Shown here piece by piece: positions 9,801-16,508 of a stretch of 29,115 nucleotides of DNA. A model generated the notes under the pieces. The model saw only the letters and a program-made list of their open reading frames with translations. It searched no databases and was not told the DNA's origin. The DNA is from a virus, in the IMG/VR virus record IMGVR_UViG_3300037882_000568, positions 1-29,115 of that record; one strand, given 5' to 3'. A program made the position numbers and the translations under genes. The stretch's first letter is position 1; each line of letters opens with the position of its first letter.

Positions 9801-12800
9801 AAAACTGGTTCAAGATGAAGGTCTCGAAGACAAACTATTCTCTGCTTTTGCAGTGATGAAAAAGAACTCAAAAAACAAAAACCAAATCAGAGCATACAAG
9901 CCAAATGATTTGGTAGATCTGCTGGCTAATGCCAAAAAATTGAATCAAGCTCGTAAAGCTGTGTTCAAAAAGATCACTGTTTCTGTGGATCATATGGGTG
10001 GATCTGGTCAATCATTTGTAAGAAATGTTGATGGTAAAACTCTGTCATTTGAAGAAATCAATACGATGATTCAAAATGAATTGAGTGGTCAAAGTGATTT
10101 GATTGAATCAACAGTTGTGACTGAAGAGGTTCAAAAGGATCAGACTATTGAACCATCATTGGTAGTTACTGATGTTGCTACAATGACGGATTCTTTGATG
10201 AGAGAATCAAAACCATATCTTCGTGATGTTGTCAGATCCATTCGTGGAATGATGTCAACTGATGCTCTTATAGTTATGGGAACTGAAGAAGAGATCAATG
10301 CTTGGAGAGGTGAAAACCTCAATAAGTCAGGCAACAAACTGGAACAAAAAACCAGTGGATATTACGATGTTGAGAACAACATCATTTTCATTCTGAGTGA
10401 TAATCCTGAAACTATCGTCCATGAGATGATTCATATGGCAACTTTCCAAGCTGTGCTTGATCACTACAATAATGTGAAAAAGTCTACGGCTGTGAAGAAC
10501 CTTGAAGTGTTGATGGAAGAATTTCTGGCTTTGGATACATCGACCATGAGTGCAGAAGCTCAAGATGTGTATCTGAATGCTAAAGTAACCATTGTAAAAG
10601 GAAAATCTGAATCAACATCTATGGGTGATGCTATTGCTTTGAATGAGTTTATGGCTTGGTCTTTGGCCAATGAATCCCTGATGAAAGAGCTTAAACAGAC
10701 TCCAACATCTTTGATTGCTCGTCTTACAAAAGCTGCCAAAGCCTGGATCCAAAAAATCTTGAATGTTGTCCCTCAAGACATGTATTCGAACATTCTGTTC
10801 AACACAGAAATGCTTCATAATGATGAATTTCCTGGTGGGTTTGAAAATGTTTTTGAAAACGAAAACACATCTGGAGAAGTGACCCCTTCAGCAGATAAAT
10901 TCACCAATTTTTGGATTGATCTTCTGAAAGAAAAAATTGATGCAATTCAAACAACTTCTTCAGATAGAGTTGACACAATTCTCAAAGGTAAAGCACAAGA
11001 TCAAATTATCAGATACTCAAAGAATGCTGATAAAATTCTGACTCAGCTTGATTTTGCTGGGTTTGGTTTTAGTGAATACCAAAAGAAAACTTTCTCAGCT
11101 ATTCACATGGTCATTGCCATTGAACTACAACTGGAACCAATTACCCTTGTTCAACTGGGTAAAGTCTATGAACATGTGGTCAATAATTTGACTCCTGCAA
11201 TGTTTGGCAAAGGTCAGATTGCTCAAGACCGTTACTCAGCACTTATGAATTTGATGGGTTCAACCAAAAATGACCAAGGCATTTCTGATGCTATTGGTGT
11301 GCTTTTGGCAATGTCTCAGACTTCAACTTTGTTTAGGTCTGCTTTGGATCAAATTCCAAAACCAGATAACCAACAAGGAATTGAAACCACATCTTTGAAT
11401 GATGTTCTGTCATCTTCGACAAGTTTCTTGATGCAGAAACTGGTGGCTTCAACTGATTTGGAAAACAAAGGTGTCAAAAGTATTTTGGATGATTTGAGTG
11501 AAGGTATTCTTCGTCAAGACAATGATACTGAATTCAGAGCATTGAAAACTTTGATGGATACATTCTCCAAAGGAGACAAATTTGTAAATGGTATGCTGTC
11601 AAAACTTGCTCAAAAAACAAGAGAAACAAACCAAGAATTCCAAAGAACAGCCCAAAATGGTGTTCTGAAAACTGTTGCAAACTCAGTGACTTTGGCAACT
11701 CAATTCATGGATGCTAATCTTTCTGCATCAGCAGGTAAAGGAGCAAAAGAGTTCACCCATATGAATGGGATGTTGGATGGTGCTGTGGCAATCAGAGAAT
11801 TGGTGAATGAAATAATCGGTGCTGATTCAATCAATAACAACACCATTCAGATGTTGGACAAAGTGAATTATGTGGTTCAAGGGACTCGTCAAGCATACAG
11901 AGAAGAATTGCCTGTCATTCTTCAAAATGAGTTTGATAATCACCCAACAGCAGAACAATGGAAAAATCTTCACCATGTTTTGGGTAAAACAGATTTTGCT
12001 AGTTTGTTCGATCTGAAAGATCCTGATGCTTCTTTTGATTTGATGAATGATGTTGTTTTTTTGGATCAACGAATTCGTGACCAAGAGAAAAAGATCATGA
12101 AAGCATACCCAAAACTGGGAAGATTGATGCTGACTAAAGCTCAGCAATTGGCAAACTATATGAATGGTAAGGGAGCTGGTTTCCAACTCTTCAAGAATGC
12201 CTATGCCATCCACAAGCTTGTGGGAGGTGATAAGAACGCTATGGTGAAGCAACTGGACATACTGATCAGTCTCTATGCTATATCAGGCTCAGACATCGCT
12301 CAGCGTGAGTCTGTGGCTCGTATGCAAGCAAGTGACCCAAAAGGTGTCCATAATCTTCTGGTTTACATCCAGGCTTTGAACAAAGAGGAAGATCAGAAAG
12401 TTGTTTCTGAGGCTGCCAGAATGAATGGTTACAAAGGATACATTCCTGATCATTCAAAAGGTGAGATCAGTTTGATCATTGCAAAAGACTCAGACAAAGA
12501 GAATCTTTTGAGACGTGGTTACAAACGTATTGAAGACGACACCACATACACTGGTTCCTTGGTTTCTCGTGGGTATTACATGTCCACGGCTAAACAGGCT
12601 GGGAACTACTCTCAGGGCGTCCTTCAACAGGTTCAGGACACCTATAGAGGTGTGAATGCTGTGACTGGTCTTACAGTGAATGGAACCACTTCAGGGGTCA
12701 TCTCAGGCTCTGCTGTGATCACTATTACTGAAGCTTTGAATAATGAGCTTTCAGTGGTTGATGATAAGAATGTTTTGATTCCTGTTTATGATGAAGATGG

Positions 12801-14163
12801 TGGGGTTCTTTACTACGAAAGAGCTTTGAACCCTGACATGATTCAGAAATATCTGGAACCAGAATCAAACATGGCTTTGATGGTTGGTGTTTGGGCTGGT
12901 CGTCAAGTTGAAGAGAAATTTTCTTATGAATACAACAAAGCTCTGGTCACAGAGTTGAAAAAGATTTGGGACAAACGTGAGAAAAACTCTGATGGAATGT
13001 TTGTTCGCATGGATCAGGCTGAGGACAAAATCTATGCTGAGAGTTGGAATGTTATTCCTCCTCAACTAAAGGAACATATCCTAAGTGTATTTGGTGAAGA
13101 GACTGGTTTCATGGTTCGTAAAGACATGATTAACCTGGCTCTCGGATACAGAGATGCTTCAATTACCGATGTTTGGACTGGAAATCATCGTCTTCCTGAA
13201 GGTGTTGAACTGGCTGTAAAAACAATCAGCAAACGCTTCATGGGTGATAAAGGTTTCAGTTGGTTGGGTAATGTTGAGACTTTTGCTATGGACACTATTT
13301 CAGGTGCAAAAGATCTTATTGTTGTGAGATCTTTGGTGGTTCCATTTATGAACACTCAATCGAATGTGTTCCAGCTCGTAAATCGTGGCATTGGAACCAA
13401 AGCAATCATGAAAGGTTACAGAGATAAATTTGTAGAAATTGATCAACTGAATGAGAACCTGAAGAAGATTATGGGTCTTGAGGCTCGTATTCGTTTGGCT
13501 GCCAATGACAAAAACAAGGTAGCCATTTTGAAGCAGCAAATGCAAGTTCTTAAGGATGAGAACAAACGTTTCTCTGTAGCTCCTTTGGTTGAAGCTGGTG
13601 CTTACAAATCAATCTCTGAAGGTATCACTGAACTTGATGTGGCAATCACAAATGGGAGACTTGGGGATTGGTTTGAATCAAAAGTGAGCAAACTTCCTTC
13701 AGGTCTACAAACCACTGTGAAATATGGTTTGTTAAGCAAAGACACTGCCATCTACAAAGGTGCAAACAAAGCTGTTCAGTATGGGGATTTTGTGGCCAAG
13801 AGCATCTATTATGATGATCTTGTATTCAAAGGACTTACCCATGATCAGGCAATGTCAAAAGTGAACGAAGAATTCGTCAACTTTTCTTTGTTGCCTGGAA
13901 GAGCAAGAACATATCTTGAGTCTATGGGTGCTACATGGTTCCTGACTTTCAAAATCAGATCCATGAAAGTGGCTCTTCAAATGATCAGGGATAACCCTGT
14001 TCGATCATTGGCTATGATGAATGTGGTTGGAATTGAGTCAGGGCCAATTACAGATAACGTTCTTTCAAAGTTGGCTGAAGGAACTCTACCATATTCACTG
14101 GGTTGGGATATGCTGTGGGATGCTCCAGGAATGAATCCTTGGGTCACTCTGACATCTGGTTAA
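3808..14163 (+). CDS. Giant virion-encapsidated RNA polymerase (N4 gp50-like) with metallopeptidase-like region
   Basis: At 3451 residues this is close to the N4 virion RNA polymerase (about 3500), which is packaged, injected with the DNA and transcribes early genes from hairpin promoters. The catalytic set is complete. TxxGR is at Thr1456-Arg1460. Motif A is ELDGKTDG with Asp1599. Motif B runs Arg1701, Lys1705, Tyr1713, Gly1714, with the same spacing as T7 Arg627, Lys631, Tyr639. Motif C is IFDGID with Asp1958. Residues 1-900 form an N-terminal region with Gly/Ala-rich hydrophobic patches. An acidic Thr/Glu-rich linker (about 920-1090) precedes the polymerase core. After the core, His2205-Glu-Met-Ile-His2209, followed by NEFMAW about 80 residues on, resembles a zincin metallopeptidase. 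Residues 2300-3451 have no recognised domain; in N4 this part serves packaging or ejection. The start has a GAGGA ribosome binding site. Confidence 0.95.
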   Translation: MVDTPNYTNSPLANPKFLENSSLTPKVSDYSSSKLADPRFQAEVAAKEVAPKQLSLEEQKLELQREAASLDDRSAGQILSDSLISGTNAAVSGLLSIGGIIDKGIGAAVEYSAPEGSLTKDFGGLLNDNAMRVASEMTDSFTGFTDSFKSDTAKRSAEIQGEISAIDNEVNKQQYEQDIASGDSEFISSLSLYGRQAIDFADRTLSDPVASGELVSNAVGSLASGSVLSKIGTKIATGVAERFGIEGVKRLGLEYGGSALGMGVTEASSTYTSTVSEVMGRTPEQMTSSDMYQELIALGMTHEEAQTKVADSAGLDAFVNQLPAAMTAGLLSAKFNANPLSTMRGENPLGVFITAGKEAMEEAAQGASGQYNQNYAIKDYVDPTQDLSEGVVDQAVGGLLGGFASSGIIGAPSGVMNGLQEQTERIRSEVAYDRFVKGIGDQIAESHRVNELNRMTPGERDSNLRSAFTQTSPGEDLFNSVIGKGAEALNALKEGAQTLSESDALGKTVEGIKTGVQAVKQAATPIVNEVIKTAQNYVDKPNPVIQNEIITAAQEVSVAVNDPAVETGDLGKPDESITKDIVPEFFKETVTEGSNIADTMVSIVQTLADKKVPISEMKDDAVLFVTEKFNQMQNAASALSPEVKAKVKKVLASPDLERIRKRAARLDLNTFISPTIERVSSLVKGMTVSMSRVNPSNVNPDVVDKILKQEYRGDLSPQDVKSLEVAASVTRPMNNYIKNIVKIQDDKNAFLVSTGQVPDKTENSVEAVSRKILEGGKTNQEKLPSVKTFANQIIVGMQSSDQSIDTGDTRIPVKQVAQQFGRLVQHMTNKVNALNASFDKRDQNGVGPVVVFDTLVNGKFIKAGMAGSKSANYSTRSINSTSFAKTVAADATVMGEIYNALVSAYPELFPNGVVTIPVLKTLDAPVQTNTQEIEDQKQNTTADEETLAAAKVDESAETNSKMKTLFDDLLEDAMKTIEEGDPEISIRITSSNEFFDYVSNNPLTQRVGGDRAYFLHEKVVQYLGIETQTEQTTEEAPQTTAVEDTTLVVSETPESNETKPLSDTKENSLTISTDDSQITESVKERKPVSDNQIQGKVSDRFGSVFYPKKTLAKSAEELLAQISEQPGSENYVTFSEVLLDRISRAMNARLQSVLVSKADGRTLAQALKETPDTLMEIRDFKPLMIVDPDTGIYDQKLLNLASMAVIDWMTTARPYGVDRVDDLLKELGLVGNDLTEEQIRLMFSSVPTRTTTESLARKVIKLWNVQPNKMAQMVDIRGTTEGLVKEIFTVLSEMEDSLVKVREIKVGKGYATTFDISALKAEQTDIGLAALGSLDKLMFPEDKIMISFGEKISHVDSAQNNKPDVRLTEMERKALKNMQDIPHTEAVPVVSFFKALGLESWSSMVGKRDSSKLAKRHSLRLTIEGKNLSIERDFEDALEVVNTASGKEVFYPFGITNVGRHQMRGINPQNNKVLRAMMTPTHAKLDMVNNQKHKDAFWLTVVQSSEIAKVEKKDHTKILSTVQEEFNQKFGEATAIAVTFFETGSLNSSAFAEAMLRASKGAEVTVAQVNAVIAVARLQQAQKAGTANSFETSLSFELDGKTDGAANMMAAFGQGIMTMMEYMNFKRVGFFLGSNGETLNTFLSENQDLYEVNSFVATRALNKRISEATGLDRKRLIALQRFAYHFGDLTINSNGEIELSRASSKNPMTKKVYGSLEKGIAEGISQDMVIEFYNQLTNLPDGVTVEDHLNYQEINEDLQFLFGTKLPAKLDVNDFILPWSSMAPFSDFVKSTFGEILSDSINGVMSEKTIGVNDLLVFTTGVQGEFMKLYFEQRLAEAMGELTEEFGQSENQKKGKPTLRKMSQERYDAIVKETLAFAPYFSDGLQNLRIGDFTGQQDDTEMSSNLNGNIRAKSTMQKPDDIGVKGIPYVIQGRGDAMMMNRIFSADNSPKKAIPIFDGIDLSITDFSDLSNQINEAVLENWDHDVLGPVKDNFDRFLKLVQDEGLEDKLFSAFAVMKKNSKNKNQIRAYKPNDLVDLLANAKKLNQARKAVFKKITVSVDHMGGSGQSFVRNVDGKTLSFEEINTMIQNELSGQSDLIESTVVTEEVQKDQTIEPSLVVTDVATMTDSLMRESKPYLRDVVRSIRGMMSTDALIVMGTEEEINAWRGENLNKSGNKLEQKTSGYYDVENNIIFILSDNPETIVHEMIHMATFQAVLDHYNNVKKSTAVKNLEVLMEEFLALDTSTMSAEAQDVYLNAKVTIVKGKSESTSMGDAIALNEFMAWSLANESLMKELKQTPTSLIARLTKAAKAWIQKILNVVPQDMYSNILFNTEMLHNDEFPGGFENVFENENTSGEVTPSADKFTNFWIDLLKEKIDAIQTTSSDRVDTILKGKAQDQIIRYSKNADKILTQLDFAGFGFSEYQKKTFSAIHMVIAIELQLEPITLVQLGKVYEHVVNNLTPAMFGKGQIAQDRYSALMNLMGSTKNDQGISDAIGVLLAMSQTSTLFRSALDQIPKPDNQQGIETTSLNDVLSSSTSFLMQKLVASTDLENKGVKSILDDLSEGILRQDNDTEFRALKTLMDTFSKGDKFVNGMLSKLAQKTRETNQEFQRTAQNGVLKTVANSVTLATQFMDANLSASAGKGAKEFTHMNGMLDGAVAIRELVNEIIGADSINNNTIQMLDKVNYVVQGTRQAYREELPVILQNEFDNHPTAEQWKNLHHVLGKTDFASLFDLKDPDASFDLMNDVVFLDQRIRDQEKKIMKAYPKLGRLMLTKAQQLANYMNGKGAGFQLFKNAYAIHKLVGGDKNAMVKQLDILISLYAISGSDIAQRESVARMQASDPKGVHNLLVYIQALNKEEDQKVVSEAARMNGYKGYIPDHSKGEISLIIAKDSDKENLLRRGYKRIEDDTTYTGSLVSRGYYMSTAKQAGNYSQGVLQQVQDTYRGVNAVTGLTVNGTTSGVISGSAVITITEALNNELSVVDDKNVLIPVYDEDGGVLYYERALNPDMIQKYLEPESNMALMVGVWAGRQVEEKFSYEYNKALVTELKKIWDKREKNSDGMFVRMDQAEDKIYAESWNVIPPQLKEHILSVFGEETGFMVRKDMINLALGYRDASITDVWTGNHRLPEGVELAVKTISKRFMGDKGFSWLGNVETFAMDTISGAKDLIVVRSLVVPFMNTQSNVFQLVNRGIGTKAIMKGYRDKFVEIDQLNENLKKIMGLEARIRLAANDKNKVAILKQQMQVLKDENKRFSVAPLVEAGAYKSISEGITELDVAITNGRLGDWFESKVSKLPSGLQTTVKYGLLSKDTAIYKGANKAVQYGDFVAKSIYYDDLVFKGLTHDQAMSKVNEEFVNFSLLPGRARTYLESMGATWFLTFKIRSMKVALQMIRDNPVRSLAMMNVVGIESGPITDNVLSKLAEGTLPYSLGWDMLWDAPGMNPWVTLTSG
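6642..6663. repeat. Perfect 9-bp inverted repeat in the polymerase linker
   Basis: GACTTTGGC (6642-6650) and GCCAAAGTC (6655-6663) are perfect inverted copies around a GGCA loop. They lie inside the virion RNA polymerase gene, where it encodes the acidic linker near residue 945. The surrounding DNA is A-rich, so the GC-rich stem stands out. Confidence 0.6.
6937..6956. repeat. Second perfect 9-bp inverted repeat in the polymerase linker
   Basis: GACACGACC (6937-6945) and GGTCGTGTC (6948-6956) are perfect inverted copies separated by two bases; in practice an 8-bp stem with a CCTG loop. It encodes part of the same acidic linker, near residue 1045, about 290 bases after the previous inverted repeat. 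Confidence 0.6.
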
Positions 14164-14171
14164 AAAGAAAA

Positions 14172-14205
14172 GGAGAGAGCATCTGGTTTCCCAATAGCTC
14201 TCTCC
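14172..14205. terminator. Bidirectional terminator after the virion RNA polymerase gene
   Basis: GGAGAGAGC (14172-14180) pairs perfectly with GCTCTCTCC (14197-14205) around a 16-base loop, starting eight bases after the stop of the polymerase gene. On the minus strand the stem is followed directly by TTTTCTTTTT, a classic intrinsic terminator tail. On the plus strand the tail is AATCTCTTTTCT, which is weaker. It probably ends late rightward transcripts and also stops leftward transcription from entering the polymerase gene. Confidence 0.8.
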
Positions 14206-14356
14206 AATCTCTTTTCTGGATACCAATGTGATGTGCCACTAGGATCTTTCCAGAATTGATAACCTTTCTGTCTGACTTACACAGACCAATCTAGGCTAAG
14301 CCTCATTCCTGTCTAATGTTTAAGGAGTTATTCTGAATGAGTAGAAACGTTCTCCA
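14206..14356. other. Spacer between converging operons
   Basis: No convincing gene lies between the two terminator hairpins. The stretch holds a minor inverted repeat, GTCTG/CAGAC, around 14270-14285, and a 4-bp hairpin with a three-base loop, AGGC-TAA-GCCT (14293-14303). A plus-strand AAGGAG followed by ATG at 14337 opens a 49-codon frame that runs antisense into the next gene, so it is probably not expressed. Confidence 0.4.
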
Positions 14357-14394
14357 AAAAGAAAAAGGGAACCAGATTACTCTGATTCCCTTTT
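14357..14394 (-). terminator. Terminator of the leftward replication operon
   Basis: Read on the minus strand, GGGAATCAGA and TCTGGTTCCC form a 10-bp stem (14381-14390 with 14367-14376; one U-G wobble) with a GTAA tetraloop, followed by TTTTTCTTTTT. This is a strong intrinsic terminator directly downstream of the small membrane protein gene. On the plus strand the same position has a C-A mismatch, so it favours leftward transcripts, although the TTTT tail at 14391 could let it work as a back-up for rightward ones. Confidence 0.85.
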
Positions 14395-14415
14395 ATCCTG
14401 ATAGCCCACGATGTT

Positions 14416-14613
14416 TCATGGCTTCTTGTCAGTTTCCTCTTTCGAGAAATCTTTGGCCAAAAACCAAATCAACCCTATTCCCGTGAAAAATAGAGCTACT
14501 GGCACTAGCACTGAAAGAACGATTCCAAGAATCGCACCTGCAACGAAGATTGCTATAGTCAGGATTCCAATAACAAGGCAAAACCCTGTTACTGCTAAGA
14601 TGAGTTGAAGCAT
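14416..14613 (-). CDS. Small membrane protein
   Basis: I place the start at the ATG at 14613, six bases after a GAGG that overlaps the stop of the upstream gene; an upstream TTG at 14625 is less likely. The 65-residue product is almost all hydrophobic from residue 1 to about 52, enough for two membrane helices, and ends in a charged tail (KDFSKEETDKKP). It is the last gene of the leftward operon, just before the terminator. Holin-like or superinfection-exclusion roles are possible for such a protein, but nothing in the sequence decides this and I do not recognise a family. Confidence 0.65.
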   Translation of the reverse strand: MLQLILAVTGFCLVIGILTIAIFVAGAILGIVLSVLVPVALFFTGIGLIWFLAKDFSKEETDKKP

Positions 14614-14621
14614 TTTATGCC

Positions 14622-15599
14622 TCAATCAGCATCAAAGATTGAAGGTCGTTTTCCTGGCGTGGTCACTGATCCTGTTGATTCGTTGGAATCACCACCTTCT
14701 TCGTCACGGGGATCGTTACCCTCGGAGGATTGGTCGTCCGAGTCCGCGAAAAGGTTTCCCCGACTGGGACTCCCAGAGGAGGGTTTAGACGACGATTCGG
14801 TGGATTCAGACCCGTCAGTATCTTCGTCACCGTCTTGATCTTGGTCTTCATCCGAATCTGTGGTTTGGGCAGAAGAACCTTTTTCCTCTGTTCCTTCAAC
14901 AGTTCCTGAGCCACTGAGATCATCACCAGTTTGAGCATCTGTTGCCACATTGTTGTTGTCCTTTGGCTTGTTTTTAGAACCAGGGACACGACCACGTTTG
15001 CGAGGTTGATCTTCCTCTGTATCGGTGGAAGTTGTGGAGATGACATCATTCATAATGATCTCAGCTTGAATTTCCTCACCTAAGACGATGAGTTTGACAC
15101 CAGAAGCACCAGGTAAACCCATTGTTTGAACAAAGGATTCAAGGGCTTTCTGGATTTCATTTTGATCCAGTAGGATACGCATAGGCGTTACTTTCCTTGG
15201 TTGAGTTTCAGTTATTGTCACGAGGACATGAGGATTCTCTGGATGAAAAGATCCAAAAGAGAAAGAGATTCCCACTACATGTTTGTAATCATCATCAGGT
15301 ATGACCTTGTTGTGAACCAAAGCGTCTGAAAAGAATTTGTCCACAATAGATCCGACATTCATAATGTCGAGTCTTGATCCACCTTTTGGATTGATTTCAT
15401 AATGTAGGGAGATTGATTCCATTGAAGGAATCCCAGAAAGAAGAGGTTTCACAAAGTCTTGGAATGCTCTCTTTTGGTGGTTCAATTTGAAGTAATGGAG
15501 ATTGCGATACACATTCAGATTGAGACTTTCCTGGTCTCCTCCTTTGTTGACTTGCATCTTCATTGGAAGTTTGACTTGAAAGACTCTATCTTCAGGCAT
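14622..15599 (-). CDS. RusA-like resolvase-family protein with AT-hook-like motif and acidic tail
   Basis: The start at ATG 15599 has GGAG six bases ahead; ATG 15611 has none. The product has 325 residues. Residues 1-135 resemble the RusA Holliday-junction resolvase fold. The key block is RLDIMNVGSIVDKFFSDAL followed by VIPDDD (Asp78, Asp87, Asp92, Asp102-104) and a closing beta strand HVLVTIT. RusA uses clustered aspartates here, but the usual D-x-D-N is changed to D-x-x-N, so activity is uncertain. Residues about 199-212 (PRKRGRVPGSKNKP) resemble an AT-hook. From there to the end the chain is disordered, Ser/Asp/Glu-rich, and ends SIFDAD, much like the acidic tip of the SSB encoded just upstream. 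It may process branched DNA late in replication. The tail-encoding DNA is more GC-rich than its neighbours. The domain call is moderate. Confidence 0.6.
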   Translation of the reverse strand: MPEDRVFQVKLPMKMQVNKGGDQESLNLNVYRNLHYFKLNHQKRAFQDFVKPLLSGIPSMESISLHYEINPKGGSRLDIMNVGSIVDKFFSDALVHNKVIPDDDYKHVVGISFSFGSFHPENPHVLVTITETQPRKVTPMRILLDQNEIQKALESFVQTMGLPGASGVKLIVLGEEIQAEIIMNDVISTTSTDTEEDQPRKRGRVPGSKNKPKDNNNVATDAQTGDDLSGSGTVEGTEEKGSSAQTTDSDEDQDQDGDEDTDGSESTESSSKPSSGSPSRGNLFADSDDQSSEGNDPRDEEGGDSNESTGSVTTPGKRPSIFDAD

Positions 15600-15634
15600 C
15601 GCAATCTCCATTCATTTGACGAACTTTATAGAGA

Positions 15635-16462
15635 TCAATCGTCAAACAAGTTAGAAGTTTTTTTCGAACCACCCTGAGCTGCACTCGAATCAGCTTTAGA
15701 ACTGAACGATTTGCCAACAGCTTTTTGGCCACTGGATTTGTCGTAGGTTTCACCTTGGTTCATCTCAAGCCATTTTTGAGCATAGCCATTTGGATCTTCA
15801 GGAACTTTTTTGATGGCTTTCAGAAGAAGACCTTCTCGCACCACTTCGTCAAAGTTTTCACCCAACGATTTGATGAACTGAGAAACTTCAGAAATTGTCA
15901 CTGCTTTCTCAGCAGCAAAAAATTTCACGATTTCATTCTGATCACGGGTTTCACCCGTTGGCTCATATTCACCCGTGCTGTCATTCTTTTTGGTTTTGTC
16001 CACTTTTTGACGTTGGACAGCAACCTTGATTGGTTGACCATGAAGCTGAGAAAAACATGATACAGATTGTGGAAGTTCTTTCTTTGCATCAAAGTCATAT
16101 AGTTTGACAGTGAGGTTTTCTGCATCCAGATCGCCCAAGTTTTTGCCAACTGCCAGAAGAGCAAGACTGTTCATTTGGTTGAAACCTGGGAGGTTTTTCA
16201 CTTCATTGGTTTTTTTGTCTTTGTAGGTGACATCACCAGCTTTGTTCGAAACCCAGGTTTGAGAACGAAGTTCACGACCACCCATGTCCAGCAATAAAGT
16301 GACATTGCGAGCTTGGGAATTTTGAGCAGACCCAATGAATGCAACTTTGATCACGGCATCATAAATGTCCGAATCAAAAATTCCACCAGATGGGACATAA
16401 TCTTCATCAATGGTATCTTTGGCAATTTGCTTGCCTGCAAACACGTTTCCTGACATGTGCAT
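15635..16462 (-). CDS. Single-stranded DNA-binding protein (N4 gp45-like)
   Basis: A 275-residue protein with the features of the N4-type SSB. There is a beta-rich core (residues about 30-150; note the GGRELRSQTWVSNKAG and VKLYDFDAKKELP segments), a charged middle region, and a disordered Ser/Lys-rich end terminating in SNLFDD, the acidic tip typical of SSBs that recruit partners. In N4 the equivalent protein coats replication intermediates, helps the virion RNA polymerase open promoters, and activates host RNA polymerase at late promoters. Position agrees: it follows the RecA-like ATPase gene. The start is ATG 16462, with AAGG close by, or ATG 16456, with better spacing; the two differ by two residues. 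Confidence 0.8.
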   Translation of the reverse strand: MHMSGNVFAGKQIAKDTIDEDYVPSGGIFDSDIYDAVIKVAFIGSAQNSQARNVTLLLDMGGRELRSQTWVSNKAGDVTYKDKKTNEVKNLPGFNQMNSLALLAVGKNLGDLDAENLTVKLYDFDAKKELPQSVSCFSQLHGQPIKVAVQRQKVDKTKKNDSTGEYEPTGETRDQNEIVKFFAAEKAVTISEVSQFIKSLGENFDEVVREGLLLKAIKKVPEDPNGYAQKWLEMNQGETYDKSSGQKAVGKSFSSKADSSAAQGGSKKTSNLFDD

Positions 16463-16484
16463 TTTCCTTTTCTTTTGTTGAAGA

Positions 16485-16508
16485 ATTACGAAGATTACTC
16501 TTCGTAAT
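16485..16508 (-). promoter_or_regulatory. Hairpin at the end of the RecA-like gene
   Basis: Perfect 10-bp stem, ATTACGAAGA/TCTTCGTAAT, with a four-base loop that reads GTAA on the coding strand, a GNRA tetraloop containing the stop codon of the upstream gene. No U-run follows, so it is more likely an mRNA-stabilising or processing element, or a translational switch before ssb, than a terminator. Confidence 0.5.

Noticed and set aside
11827-12252. Antisense frame of 141 codons inside the virion RNA polymerase gene
   Set aside because: It is a shadow of a strongly supported gene, without ribosome binding site or recognisable protein pattern; the same holds for the many other antisense frames in the window.
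14337-14486. Small plus-strand gene of 49 codons with AAGGAG nine bases before its ATG
   Set aside because: It runs through the leftward terminator and antisense to the small membrane protein gene, and the peptide shows no recognisable pattern.
14663-15049. Alternative frame of 128 codons in the RusA-like gene
   Set aside because: It arises from the low-complexity tail, begins inside the gene and has a composition unlike a folded protein.
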